Of a stretch of DNA of 64,000 nt, positions 26,001-33,300 are shown one piece after another (position 1 is the first letter of the stretch; each line of letters starts with the position of its first letter). Both the position numbers and the translations under genes were made by a program. The notes beneath the pieces were generated by a model that saw only the letters and a program-made list of their open reading frames with translations, made no database searches and had not been told where the DNA came from. Source of the stretch: Psococerastis gibbosa (taxonomy: Eukaryota > Arthropoda > Insecta > Psocodea > Psocidae); the NCBI GenBank assembly GCA_963971405.1, contig OZ020484.1, positions 33,316,770 through 33,380,769 on the forward strand, given 5' to 3'.

Positions 26001-28607
26001 CGAATCCTCTGGAATGATATTGTCTGTATGAGTAGGTTTTCTGAATATATTGTACCCTAGTTTACCATTATCCATCCTTGTTATAGTAAGGTCCAAGAAA
26101 TTAATCGACCCGTTCAACTCTATCTCCCTAATAAATTTAATCTTCGGATGTAAGTTATTAAAATGCTCTAAAAGTTTGTCTAATTGACGGTCGCTACCTC
26201 GAAAAATTATAAAAATGTCATCAACATACCTGAAATACGCCAGGATATTACCTAATAGATTATGGCGCGAGTTAAAAAATTTTACTTCGAGGTCGTTCAT
26301 AAAAATTTCCGCCAAAATAGGAGAAAGAGAGGAACCCATCGCCAACCCATCCTCTTGGTGGTAAAAACTATCCCCAAATTGGAAATAATTCTGATTCAGA
26401 GTTATTTCCAATAAGGATTCAATTTCTATCCTGACATTGGGATCTATGTTTTCATGAGTCATTAATTCCCTAACTTGCATACCTTTTGTTTACCTTTTTT
26501 CAATCGCACTTGACGATGGCGTGAGCCGAAACCGGTTGTGTTTTTAATTTAATTTTATTGTAAGACTATACGAAGTAAATTTTAACAATGAGTGACAGCA
26601 AGTTTTACAAAGTTACTAAGGAGACTATTATGTTTATATTATTAGTTGACCAAAATTGATAAAAGGAAAAAATATAAAACAATGGTTGCAGATATAAAGA
26701 AGTCAGGTCAGTATGGACTTGAAAGTAGAGGAGATAGTTTTAACGTAGGTGGCTCACGAGTCGCCAACGAATGATAGGATTGGCGCCAATATTTAAATTG
26801 CGACTACAACACAATGCTAACACACAAACACTGCCCACAATTATTGAATTTGATTAGTAAAAAATACTATTGGTGTGTTAGTCCCGGCTCCCAAAGTAGG
26901 AGTTCAATAACTGTGGCCGATTGGTAGACTATTAGTGAAGGCCACATGTCATGATAATATAGAAATGTAGAGGAGCATTTCTGATTCTAATTTATCGGCC
27001 ATTTTTGAAGGCTCTCCGATCGATTTCTCCTGTGAAAATCGACTTTGTACCAGTGGCGAGTCCAGAGGGGGGGGGGTGGCTGGGCCCCCGAGAAAAATTA
27101 GCGTACACTATATAAAATAGGATATAGGTAATAAACAAAAACCTTAGTCGAATGTAATAAACATTCGCCAAGCCTTAAGGTAAAGATGGAATGTACTCAT
27201 TAGGCGGGGATTCCACCAACGTCAATAGTGATAGTAAATGTTTTTGAAATGTAAATGTTTTAGACTGTCTAAAAATGCCTGCTACCACGTCAAAAAACAT
27301 TTACTATCACTATTGACGTTGGTGGAATCCCCGCCTTATCACATGAGGTGTGTTCAAAGTGGTCTTGACTTCCTGAGCAGCTACCTCAACCCAGAAAAAT
27401 CAATCGAATATAGAGTAAACGCGCAACGATTGATTACAACAGGTGCAAGAGAACAGAGACTACGTCAGTAATATTCTTGGGCAGACAAAATATTCCTTTA
27501 AGAGGCTATTGAGACGACCCATTTTTTCACGCCTTCAAATACAGTGGCCAAACGGTGTTACTTTGTCTTAAAATCTAGAGGAGCATTTCATCCATATCAT
27601 CTACTCCTCATTTATCATATAGCCTACGATATTCTTCAAACAGGAAATACACGAAATTAACTAACTTGAGTTGTTGTAGTGCAAAGTTTGGCAAATCCAA
27701 TAGATATTCGGGTCTATAGCGGTAATAGTGGTTTGGTTGTTAGAATACAACGTTGTCTCAGGTCTCTGCCGGGGTAAGAAGTTGCTGATAGCTATCTCTG
27801 ACCTTGCCCCAAAAATATTTTTTAAATGTTGTTAAATATTACGACGCTGCAGGGCTATGGGGTCAGGAGAGCCATGGCTTCAGGGCCCCCCCAAAAAGTG
27901 ACCCCCCAACAAGCCGGAAAATACAAAATCGCAATAGATTAAAAAAAAACAACTATAAACTAAAGCAAATGAATAAACTTGTCGAAATATTTGGCGGGAA
28001 ATCGCTACGTGCCGTGGCATTAATGATTAATCGCCTAACTCTATTAAATTCTATTCTATTTTACATCCTGTGTCTCTATTCTATAAATTATACTGGAATA
28101 TTCGTGTAAGGGTGCAAGACTTTTCTGCCCAAGTAAGGGCCCCCACACAATTCCGGCTCAGGGGCCCCCACAAGGCTAAACCCGGCACTGCGCCGCTGTC
28201 ATTTATGGCTCTATGATCGATATTTCACAGAAATTTGACACTACAAAAAACGCGCAGATTTTGCCTTTAAAAGAAATTCAATTATTTCATTCTAGGAATC
28301 CATAATAAAATTGTTGGAATATGAGAAAGGAAACTCAAGAAAAGAAAAATTATTATTCAATCGAAAATCTTCCCAAGAAATATTCTGCTTAAAAAAAAAA
28401 TAAAAAGACTTACCTCGCTGGAGAAGGATAGGATCGGGTTTCGCTGACGATTAAATTCTTGTCTTTCTCTTGCTGATTATTTTCATTGGATTCTACCCCT
28501 GCCGTCTTCTCCCCATTAGATATTTCAATTTCTTTTCTCGCCACCTCAACTTTCTGACAGTCCATTTCCTTTTCTTCTTCAACTGGATTCCCCGCCTCGT
28601 TCTTCAT
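4912..28607 (-). CDS. Arrestin gene, 5' part (four exons; 3' part lies left of the window)
   Basis: Arrestins are cytosolic adaptors that bind phosphorylated, activated G-protein-coupled receptors and end or redirect signalling. I see four minus-strand exons whose splice phases agree: 28607-28414 (ends phase 2), 25054-24980 (75 nt, phase-neutral), 14694-14653 (42 nt, phase-neutral) and 5047-4912. The last encodes the conserved start of the arrestin N-domain (VFKKSSPNNKLTIYL ... GVVVVDPDYL). In known arrestins the VFKK lysines sense receptor phosphates. About 104 residues precede VFKK here, against roughly 5-15 in vertebrate arrestins, giving a Glu/Lys-rich then Ser/Pro-rich extension. The exon joins are inferred from phase and splice sites, not transcripts. 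The usual FVDHVD motif after strand II is replaced by a divergent stretch. Introns are 3.4, 10.3 and 9.6 kb and full of transposons. No downstream exon was found between 1 and 4911. Confidence 0.7.
5606..5890. mobile_element. hAT-type MITE, poly(G/C) subfamily
   Basis: Ends CAGGCGCGGAT ... ATCCGCGCCTG with an exact 8-bp duplication CGAGGGAC (5598-5605, 5891-5898). The interior carries internally repeated GGGGTTTTACGCATTTTGA-like segments and G/C runs. Relatives: 36084-36321 and a remnant at 20961-21020. Confidence 0.85.
5985..6090. repeat. Dispersed repeat shared with 55655-55760
   Basis: About 100 bp, including TTATGGTTAGGCGC and ATCTATTCTATTT, is shared in the same orientation with 55655-55760. 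The family is unknown. Confidence 0.5.
6320..6418 (+). mobile_element. tRNA-core element with terminal inverted repeats, copy A
   Basis: The ends AAATTAGAGGATATA and TATATCCTCTAATTT are inverted. Between them is a tRNA-like 3' half: T-arm GTGGGTTCGAATCCCGC then CAAGTCCA, like a T loop, acceptor strand and discriminator. Copies B, C and D are at 23455, 60611 and 54248. Confidence 0.65.
6420..7960. other. No gene recognised
   Basis: Holds a 145-codon plus-strand open frame (6675-7112) without recognisable motifs and an opposing 6508-6753 frame that ends near a gtaatg donor-like site. There is a poly(C) run near 7022-7034 and a poly(T) run near 7793-7814. None of it supports a gene call. Confidence 0.4.
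7968..8115. mobile_element. Partial MITE of the 17835-18023 family
   Basis: Left-end sequence ACAAAGGGTTTGTTGGGCTT ... TGTTAATGGTCATTA matches the 17835 element; the right end is not recognisable. Confidence 0.5.
8487..8809. mobile_element. hAT-type MITE
   Basis: Ends CAGAGGCGG ... CCGCCTCTG with an exact 8-bp duplication TTAGGACG (8479-8486, 8810-8817). The interior holds two diverged direct copies of an AAAACCTCACYATTTC ... CTCCCGGGGG module. Confidence 0.85.
8818..9454. other. No gene recognised
   Basis: AT-rich intronic sequence of the arrestin gene with a (TA)n stretch near 9270. Nothing further seen. Confidence 0.4.
9455..9998 (+). mobile_element. LINE reverse-transcriptase C-terminal relic
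   Basis: An open frame of about 180 codons reads RLRKRMLKSLVWSILLYGCE, then IEAFEVWCYRRILRIPW, then RRARWIGHLLRHDD, then RRGRPRNEYRQAF. These are the thumb/C-terminal motifs of arthropod LINE polymerases often annotated as endonuclease-reverse transcriptase. Catalytic RT motifs and 5' sequence are absent, so it is 5'-truncated. Clade unresolved. Confidence 0.8.
10095..10970 (+). mobile_element. F870 repeat, copy 1
   Basis: A non-coding repeat of about 870 bp. It starts CGGTCCGAGTTTACTCGAAC, has a poly(G) run near 10205, a CAGACAGACAGA tract near 10800-10845, and ends ATAAATTGGAAAGCA, the inverse of TGCTTTCCAATTTAT near its start. In this copy the left TIR is one base different. Confidence 0.75.
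10971..11467. other. No gene recognised
   Basis: Two short plus-strand open frames (11168-11353, 11359-11586) show no motif and the second runs into a SINE-like repeat. Nothing else is visible. Confidence 0.35.
11468..11990 (-). mobile_element. SINE-like family B, copy 1 (split by a MITE)
   Basis: Minus-strand copy of a repeat of about 340 bp also at 20035, 36550, 49175 and 59040. Shared landmarks are GTGTGACT, a CCAAGTGGTTCGGAATCC-like block and CAGGCTGACAGGGTTGCTTA. A 146-bp MITE (11697-11842) interrupts it. Confidence 0.65.
11697..11842. mobile_element. PIF/Harbinger-like MITE
   Basis: Near-perfect foldback with ends GGCGCATATTCCACC and GGTGGAATAAGCGCC, flanked by TTA on both sides (694-696 and 843-845 of the 11-kb block). 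A 3-bp TWA duplication with GC-rich ends fits PIF/Harbinger. Sister copy: 27203-27335. Confidence 0.75.
12011..12920 (+). mobile_element. F870 repeat, copy 2
   Basis: Co-linear with the 10095 copy. It shows the left TIR TGCTTTCCAATTTAT, a poly(G) run near 12146-12163, the CCCCCAGAAGCAAACTATCA block near 12470, the CAGACAGACA tract and the right TIR ATAAATTGGAAAGCA. Confidence 0.8.
13297..14448 (+). mobile_element. F870 repeat, copy 3 (with about 320 bp extra)
   Basis: Both ends match the family. Between about 13425 and 13745, after the poly(G) run, it carries sequence absent from the other copies; co-linearity resumes at AAGGCACGCAATGTATTGG. The extra block is an insertion here or a segment lost elsewhere. 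Confidence 0.7.
14653..14694 (-). CDS. Arrestin 42-nt micro-exon
   Basis: On the minus strand the sequence reads ttttttcag, then 42 nt, then gtacgtg: a strong polypyrimidine acceptor and a good donor. It takes one base from the upstream codon, encodes AISPLGTEGISSQ, and leaves two bases that complete an Arg with the first base of the next exon, giving SSQ-R-VFKK. Arg before VFKK matches the RVFKK of many arrestins. Confidence 0.62.
14965..16085. repeat. 308-bp unit array, direct plus inverted
   Basis: Two direct units start at 15410 and 15718 (GAATTCCGAGGCATTACC). A partial direct unit (about 15298-15409) and an inverted unit (about 14970-15297) precede them. Shared landmarks are GGCGCTCCACTAATACTCA, AACAGGAAGTTATG and GCCACACCCTGTAG. 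The outer ends (AGTGGAGTGC ... GCACTCCACT, with ATCCAGGGACAGTCCAT) are inverted copies of each other, so the whole block is bounded by inverted repeats. No coding capacity. Confidence 0.75.
16361..17458 (+). CDS. FOP/CEP20 (FOPNL)-family centrosomal protein, two exons
   Basis: Exon 1 is 16361-16619 and exon 2 is 17343-17458; the intron 16620-17342 begins gtaaat and ends ttgttgttacag. The join is in phase (259 + 116 nt = 124 codons plus stop). FOP, CEP20/FOR20 and OFD1 share an N-terminal dimerisation helix followed by a LisH motif and act at centrosomes, centriolar satellites and basal bodies. Here residues 5-35 (ELKEAVKTALENDG ... LKAEMR) match the dimerisation helix, residues about 57-81 (IQEYLDWNKLHFTSDMF) match LisH, and residues 92-121 (MEIVEKMGLLE ... 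LPILLAIISNLID) match the helix after LisH in FOP. The protein ends there, shorter than human CEP20 (174) or FOP (about 400). The ATG has A at -3 and G at +4. The gene sits wholly inside an arrestin intron on the other strand. Choosing between CEP20 and FOP is uncertain. Confidence 0.75.
17155..17290 (+). mobile_element. tRNA-like SINE fragment in the FOP/CEP20-family intron
   Basis: Contains GTGCTCGAATCCC, a B-box-like block, preceded by tRNA-like sequence. AGAGGCTTTCTRCAAAGTT appears twice, near 16890 and 17290, suggesting a duplicated flank or two fragments. Confidence 0.4.
17470..17475 (+). promoter_or_regulatory. Polyadenylation signal AATAAA of the FOP/CEP20-family gene
   Basis: A canonical AATAAA starts 12 nt after the stop codon at 17456-17458. 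A mariner-like MITE begins about 22 nt further on, so the 3' end is probably within or at the edge of that MITE. Confidence 0.5.
17498..17690. mobile_element. Mariner-like MITE, second full copy
   Basis: Same family as 2331-2535, arms of about 90 bp, right end GGACTATA. It lies just past the polyadenylation signal of the FOP/CEP20-family gene. Confidence 0.75.
17835..18023. mobile_element. MITE with about 45-bp inverted ends
   Basis: Left end ATTTAACAAAGGTTTAGTTG, right end CAACTAACCCTTTGTTAAAT, with inverted similarity continuing through GCCTGC and GTTAATA. Fragments at 7968-8115 and 52205-52268 belong to the same family. Superfamily undetermined. Confidence 0.7.
18299..19925 (-). mobile_element. 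LINE (jockey/CR1-like) reverse-transcriptase relic
   Basis: Minus-strand frames show the RT domain: GFDRIPSFIIKVC, then TSYRPISIMCAISKVFDKI, SQHGFVGLPRRSTASNLL, FDKVDHEILISKLRKYG, VIQGSTIAPLFFILLVNDLP and the catalytic box KFADDV. The C-terminal part follows to a (TTTA)n-type 3' tail at 18299-18315. The frame shifts between the two main open frames, which overlap at 19459-19496, and stops accumulate downstream. It is dead and 5'-truncated, without an endonuclease. Confidence 0.85.
20035..20400 (+). mobile_element. SINE-like family B, copy 2
   Basis: Best-preserved copy with the one at 49175-49540. Landmarks are TTCAAACTGCGGCAAACTTG, CCAAGTGGTTCGGAATCCAC and a 3' end CAGGCGTTAGAAGCAACAAC. No coding. 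Confidence 0.65.
20715..20790 (-). mobile_element. LINE 3' tail fragment
   Basis: Minus-strand GTGTTGTCGAGCAGGCCAAA then GGGCTGTAGAACCAGAAG matches the tail of the 46140-46345 LINE fragment. Confidence 0.6.
20961..21020. mobile_element. Remnant of the 5606-type hAT MITE
   Basis: About 60 bp with AATGAGACCAAGGAGGGGGC and GATCCACGCCTGC, the two ends of that MITE with the interior gone. Confidence 0.6.
21080..21595 (-). mobile_element. LINE reverse-transcriptase C-terminal relic
   Basis: Minus-strand reading gives IRQGLQVDSIERRLENKQQQ, WFGHIQRMDENR and WRLAEVKVE, typical of LINE polymerase tails. It ends in a GAAGAAAAAGAAGAA-like tail near 21080. Confidence 0.7.
21699..22557 (+). mobile_element. 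F870 repeat, copy 4
   Basis: Full-length, with TGCTTTCCAATTTAT at the left and ATAAATTGGAAAGCA at the right, poly(G) near 21810 and a diverged CAGACAGACC tract near 22395-22430. Confidence 0.8.
22558..23454. other. No gene recognised
   Basis: AT-rich arrestin intron sequence with a poly(G) run near 23101-23117. No coding or foldback structure seen. Confidence 0.4.
23455..23540 (-). mobile_element. tRNA-core element with inverted repeats, copy B
   Basis: Ends GAAATAAGAGAGT and GATTCTCTAATTTC. The minus strand carries a B-box-like GCGGGTTCGAGTCCCAC. It is shorter and more diverged than copies A and C. Confidence 0.55.
23735..23815. repeat. Direct repeat, partner at 24585-24665
   Basis: GGTAATCGTAA, CTTAATATTAT and TTCACGTGCCG...CACGGCAGCCA occur in both segments, about 850 bp apart, in the same order. 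Confidence 0.5.
23922..24089. mobile_element. hAT-type MITE with poly(C) edges
   Basis: Ends CAAGGCCGTAGCC and GGCTACGGCCTTG with an exact 8-bp duplication TACGTTAT (23914-23921, 24090-24097). Two long C-runs sit near 23959 and 24053. It belongs to the 'GTAGCCA' type, other ends of which appear near 41930 and 58975. Confidence 0.85.
24098..24979. other. No gene recognised
   Basis: Contains a G-run near 24140-24154, the 24585-24665 direct repeat and a short frame with GEKPYKCKHQ (about 24799-24828), which echoes a C2H2 zinc-finger linker but has no finger around it. Confidence 0.35.
24980..25054 (-). CDS. Candidate 75-nt arrestin cassette exon
   Basis: The acceptor is ctcctactccag (ending 25055) and the donor is a full-consensus GTAAGT starting at 24979. 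The length is divisible by three. In the phase set by exon 1 it is open and adds about 25 Ser/Pro-rich residues (RKDPRSVPSSGTAAPSQV then RDLSIFHV). Inclusion or skipping both keep the frame, so it could be alternatively spliced. The end of a Penelope-like element lies 38 nt upstream of the acceptor. The same bases read in another frame end in a stop after DQYRARERLHRHK, so a terminal exon of something else cannot be excluded. Confidence 0.5.
25146..25179 (-). ncRNA. Hammerhead-ribozyme-like motif, Penelope end (minus strand)
   Basis: Minus strand reads CAC (stem I), TTGACGA (core), TGGC-GTGA-GCC (stem II with GUGA loop), GAAA (core), CCGGTT (minimal stem III and cleavage side), GTG (stem I). 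Penelope-like elements are known to carry minimal, often dimer-active hammerheads. The first core base is U where the consensus has C, so activity may be weak. Confidence 0.5.
26507..26540 (+). ncRNA. Hammerhead-ribozyme-like motif, Penelope end (plus strand)
   Basis: The same arrangement as at 25146-25179 in the inverted end copy: CAC, TTGACGA, TGGC-GTGA-GCC, GAAA, CCGGTT, GTG. It lies antisense to the element's coding strand. Confidence 0.5.
26648..27202. other. No gene recognised
   Basis: One lone MITE-like end (CCAGTGGCGAGTCCAGAGGG with a G-run near 27069) is visible without a partner. Confidence 0.35.
27203..27335. mobile_element. PIF/Harbinger-like MITE
   Basis: Ends GGCGGGGATTCCACC and GGTGGAATCCCCGCC flanked by TTA on both sides. 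Long foldback arms share AACGTCAATAGTGATAGTAA with the 11697 copy. Confidence 0.8.
27850..28190. mobile_element. hAT-type MITE
   Basis: Ends CAGGGCTATG and, reversed, CAGTGCCGGGTTTAGCC. The flanks CGACGCTG (27842-27849) and CGCCGCTG (28191-28198) form an 8-bp duplication with one difference. Old copy. Confidence 0.6.
28414..28607 (-). CDS. Arrestin exon 1 (start codon, acidic N-terminal extension)
   Basis: The start chosen is the ATG at 28607-28605, with A at -3; the same frame meets a stop about 20 codons upstream with no other ATG between. It encodes 64 residues plus two bases, rich in Glu, Lys and Asn with no hydrophobic segment, so probably disordered and cytosolic. The donor is GAG|gtaagt at 28414/28413 and reading past it hits a stop at once, as expected at a true exon end. 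The link to the arrestin core is inferred from phase. Confidence 0.6.
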
Positions 28608-29396
28608 GATGGATCTTTCTTCGGGAGTATCATTAACTATGACGTTTAACGCACCACTACACCGCACTCAACCATCACTTTATTTTTTCTTGACTCTTCA
28701 CTTTGTCTTTTTGAAATGTCCATATTTAAGTTTGAAAAAGCTTCAATATAAATATAAATAAATATAATATAAATATAAATAAATATAAATAAAAATTCGG
28801 CTGCATTAAAGACAACCGTAGTGGTAAAACCTCACGGATGTACATAACCAAATTTTAACATATAGATTGTATATAATATATAAACGAGTTATCATGAAGT
28901 ATGTTATTATATGTACATACATAGGCTACATATTATTTACTCATTGTTAAATTAATGTACGTTATGGGACCATCAGTAACACCCATCGGCCATTGTTATA
29001 GAACTTGATTTGTAAAAAATAATGGACGCAGAGGAGAATATAGTATAGTATAATTCCGAATTAAAATAATATTGAATATGCTTGTTATATGCAATATACA
29101 TATACAGTATATCATCATTTGCCGCAAGGTGACGCCCATTATGTGCGGTTTTTACATCTGGCTATATTATGTAACCGAATAACTGACTATAAAGGTATAA
29201 TACCGGTTAAATATATTAATAGCCTATATATGAAGATCGATTGAGTTCCAAAACCAATTCGTGCTTGTGACGGCCACATTCATGTATCAAAGAGGAAAAA
29301 ATAATTTCTTCTAAATCAATAAAAAAAAATCCCTTTCGGCTCTGGCCGATCAGGTGTTGGGAGATTCCGCTGACCCTGCTTTTCTTCTACGCTACA
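28608..29396. other. Upstream region of the arrestin gene
   Basis: Directly upstream of the arrestin ATG. It holds an (ATAAATAA)-type AT microsatellite at about 28746-28795 and ATGTACGTTATG near 28958, repeated near 58912. No confident TATA box or initiator can be picked among the AT-rich tracts. Confidence 0.35.
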
Positions 29397-29689
29397 CAGA
29401 GGCGTAAAGTTTTAGAATGATGGCGGGGGGGAAAAAGTAGACCTTATGGCGTCATCAGGCAGGATTTAAGGAAAAATTGAAAATATAAAATAGTAGGGTT
29501 TTACGCATTTTAATAGTTGTAAAGTATAGCTGTAGATTTTACAAAGCTAAAAAAGGAATGCTTATATTCATATTGCTGCAAAGGGGACCATGAAGTATGA
29601 ACCACGTCTTACAATGCTCGAGGCTGGGAAAGGAGCTGCGGGGGGGGGGGGTAAGTTGGAACGTGCCCCCCCCCAACTTTACGCCCCTG
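29397..29689. mobile_element. hAT-type MITE
   Basis: Ends CAGAGGCGTAAAGTT and AACTTTACGCCCCTG with an exact 8-bp duplication ACGCTACA (29389-29396, 29690-29697). It contains a G-run near 29640 followed by a C-run near 29666. Confidence 0.85.
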
Positions 29690-30134
29690 ACGCTACATAT
29701 GCTATGTATAATAACAAATAAAAATACTTCATTATTTTCCCGATCAAACATCAACACACAAAACACTCTTGTCTTCCAAACAATGACGACTATGAACCTT
29801 TACTTATTAAATTATTTTTACTTTGACTGGACGTCATCGTGAAATCGTTAATTTGTCGTAAAAGGTGTCGATTACCATAATCGTAGATAATAATACGGGC
29901 TTTCAGTCAGATTTTAATTCATTCCTCTGCGACAAATATTGACTGAGATATGAATTATATAAGGTTTCAATCGGCCACCATCTTATAACTAAATAGTGAA
30001 TCTAGCTGGTTTACAAACTCGATCAAGGCATTTGTATGATCAATTTTTGTGCCAAGTTTCATCAAAATCGGATAATATTTACGGAAGTTAGAGTGTTTCC
30101 TAAAAACGATATACATATATATAAATAAAATATC

Positions 30135-30336
30135 GACGTTTTTTGTTCTATTACTACGCCAACCTAGCGGAGTTAGGGCTATAAGCCCTACCTTACACTC
30201 AACTAGGAATGCCCGGGACCGCCTGCTTTACATGCTCTCCGAAGCATGGCCAGAAAATATAGCAAGTGTGGGACTCGAACCAACAACCGTTCGGTTGAAA
30301 GTTGGAGTCCGTTCCACTACTCTACATGTCCTGATC
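30135..30336 (-). mobile_element. tRNA-derived SINE family A, copy 1
   Basis: Minus strand begins with a tRNA-like head: A-box-like TAGAGTAGTGGAACGGACTC and B box TTGGTTCGAGTCCCACAC. A body follows with AAAGCAGGCGGTCCCGGGCA and an AT tail. Other copies: 46437, 54470 and a split one around 52695/53295. Confidence 0.75.
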
Positions 30337-30389
30337 GATATACATATATATATACTGTATATACATACATATAATTATATATATATATA

Positions 30390-33300
30390 CAGTGGCGGAG
30401 AAAAACTTAAGGACAACAAATTTTTTCTTGTGATTATCATAATTGCCCTGTATAATGAGATCTGAATGGCATGGTAGTTGGATAGTTGATTGCCCTCTAA
30501 GAGCTGTATAGCTCGATACTATTTTAGCTATTGATCGATTCACCTCTTTGCAGATTTGAATTTTTTCCAAAATGCAAGGGGAGAAAAACATAAGGACGCG
30601 AGCATTTATGGTGATATTTTGAACCATAAAACAGTGATTTTTAGTTCTTTGTCTTTAATTTGAATAAGTAGGAGTCTGTTGTTGCTGAATGAAGGAAAAA
30701 ATTGCAAACCTGAGGAGAAGAAGGTGATCCATAAACCTCGGGAACGAGTGCATTCTATAAGAGAAATTGCGGAAATGATTGGAAGGTCAAGAAGAATGGT
30801 CGAACAGGCTCTCAAAGCTCCCCGTCCTGTGAAAAAAGGGGACATCCTCGAAAAACAACGCAGCATTTCGAATATTTGCTGGTCCATAAGAGCAAAATGT
30901 CACCATTCAGTACCGCCACCGACCTTAAAAAAGAAATGAATCCACCCATTTGCACTCGAATGGTTCGACAAGGGCTGAGAGATGCCCAACTCCATGGTCG
31001 GTTACCGAGAAAAGTTCTGCTGTTGCCAAAAAAGAACATTGAGGGCCGTTTAAAGCATGCTTCAGAAAACCTAAATCGTGCAAATTGGAAAAACATTTTG
31101 TTCAGCAATGAAACAATGGTCAACTTCTTCGGTTCCGATGGGAAACAGTGTGTGAGAAGACCTCCCAGTACCGCATTTAATCCCAAGTATACAAAGAAGA
31201 CCGTAAAGTTTTGTGGCAGTAACATTATGGTATTGGGCTGTATCTCCTACAACGGCGTAGGCCCTCTGTTCTGTATAAACCATAGAATAATATTTACTAT
31301 AGTATGCTAGTCGGTATAGAGCCGTCTGTGATTCCAAATAGGAAAATCACATGAGCCGAGTCACAAAATATTTGCGTCCCAGTTTTAACCAATCAAATTA
31401 ATTTATTAAGAAACAATTGTGAGTGTATTCGAACGTTCTATAAAACTTGGCCTACTATTGGCTGCCTGTTTTGAAGTCAACATTCATTTTCAAAACAATA
31501 ACAACGCAGCAGAAATGAGTGGGTTTTTGATAAACAAAAATGTTAAAAATTATTATTTGATTCAATCTCTACAGCAATACCTACTTTACTAATAAAATAA
31601 GTTGGCTGCAATAGATCTCATAGGTCGACGCAACGAACCTTACCTTAAGGAGGCACCGCAAAAAAAAAAAAAAAAAAAAAGTTCGGTTGTTGGATTGAAA
31701 ACTTCACACTATGCTACACATTATTCAAAGTACAGTAGGGCTACAATAATACATCTAAAAGGTAAGTGAGAAATTTATATTAAACCCACAATAGCTTTAA
31801 TTCTTCTTTAAGTGTTGCATTGTTGCCGTCTTGTAGCCAAATTAAGTCACTTAGCACACTCCCCAAACACACCGAGTGCAACAAGTTACTGTACAACCTA
31901 CGAGAAGCATTTTTAAGCCTTTGCATGCATGGGGCTTGCGAAGTAATAATTTGTGACAGTGACTTCTCTCTATGGGTCCACTGCAGCATACATTAACTAA
32001 AACAAAATATTTTGTCTTATTTTAATTGGCATGTATCGGTAGACTAATATTATTGACATTTTTAGCGCAACAGATTTCGAGGAACAGGAGCAGAGTAGAC
32101 GTCTCGTCCCGCCACAGAAAATTTGAAGCAAGGAAATTCGAGTGGAAAGTTTGAATGCAAGACAATTTCTACCAGAAGGAAAAAAGTCAAAAATATTAAT
32201 TGTGTTCCTTCCTCTTCACTGTAAATTACTGTATATTTGTTATTACATTAATGTTATTGCATTATGCTGTATTTTAAATGCCTCACCTTGAGTTTTCACT
32301 TGTCACCCATGGCTTACAGAGTCAAAAGGAAGGGAACATGGTGGGTGTCACCGTATTGCGTTAGTGAGGAACTACCTGTCTGAATAAAAGGGGTTGTGAA
32401 AATGTTCAATACATGGTCTACTGTGACAGTATGCTAACACGACGCAAAGACTTTTTGCCACTTTCCCCATACAGGGTTTTGGTTTAAAATGCTTGCCGTA
32501 ACGTAAAGTACAGTAGGTACTCTTTCTAAACTCATGTTGGAACATAATTTGAAGTATTGTATGTGATATTTCCATACATTAATACATACTGCGTAGGATA
32601 CACGAGCATTTTTTTTCTTTTAATATTCATTGACCTGTACTGTAGATAGGCCTAGGTGTGCGAATGATACAATAAACTAGTTGGTTTCATTAAATTTAGA
32701 TATTATAAATAGATATATAAATTATAGATTTATTAATATGAAATGACTCATTAAATTGATATTGACTACCACATTTCAATTTTTAAATTTGTGCGGGAAA
32801 CACCCAAGCGCTACCAAGTGGCCAAAATCCGAAAGTGGGACGCAAATATTTTGTAACTTCAATCCTGTGATTTCATAAAAAAATCACAAAGCCCTGAAAT
32901 ACTGCATCCTATGTATAAGCATAGGAATGCCAGTCTGCTTATTTCGATTGGCAGGCTATGGTATAAACGAAATCATGACGAAAAAGATGTACCGGGAGAT
33001 TTTGCAAAATGTAATGCTACCTTTTGCGGAAGACGACATGCCAATTTAATGGGTGTTCCAACAGTAGAGAGACCCGAAGCATTCACCAGAGATTATTAAC
33101 CAGTGGTTCGCGGAGAACAATGTGACTGTCATGCCGTGGCCTGCTTAGTCGCGCGACCTGAACCACATTGAAAATCTTCGGAGCCACTTAAAAAATCAAA
33201 CTACCAAAGGCGCTGCATAAAAACAAGGACCTTCTATGGGAGGAGGTGGAGAAGACATGGCACTCGATACCTATTTCAATTTGCCGCAAGTTATTCGACT

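Larger units (their letters stand above)
25093..26635 (-). mobile_element. Penelope-like retroelement, 5'-truncated, with inverted ends
   Basis: A minus-strand frame from 26480 encodes the C-terminal half of a Penelope-type RT: FGDSFYHQEDGLAMGSSLSP, the catalytic LAYFRYVDDIFIIF, and NFLDLTI. The region 25670-25290 encodes the GIY-YIG endonuclease: KSGVYQLDCNDCGSLYIGQT then GRGFKERIAEHRRG. The two parts share a frame broken at least once between them; the N-terminal RT motifs are missing. A perfect 12-bp duplication ATATTATTAGTT (25081-25092, 26636-26647) bounds the element. The two ends (about 25093-25207 and 26482-26602) are inverted copies carrying a hammerhead-ribozyme-like motif. It lies in an arrestin intron, same strand. 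Confidence 0.85.

Noticed and set aside
30232-30336. tRNA gene on the minus strand
   Set aside because: A- and B-box-like blocks are present but no cloverleaf with a proper anticodon arm forms, and it continues into a SINE body shared with other copies.
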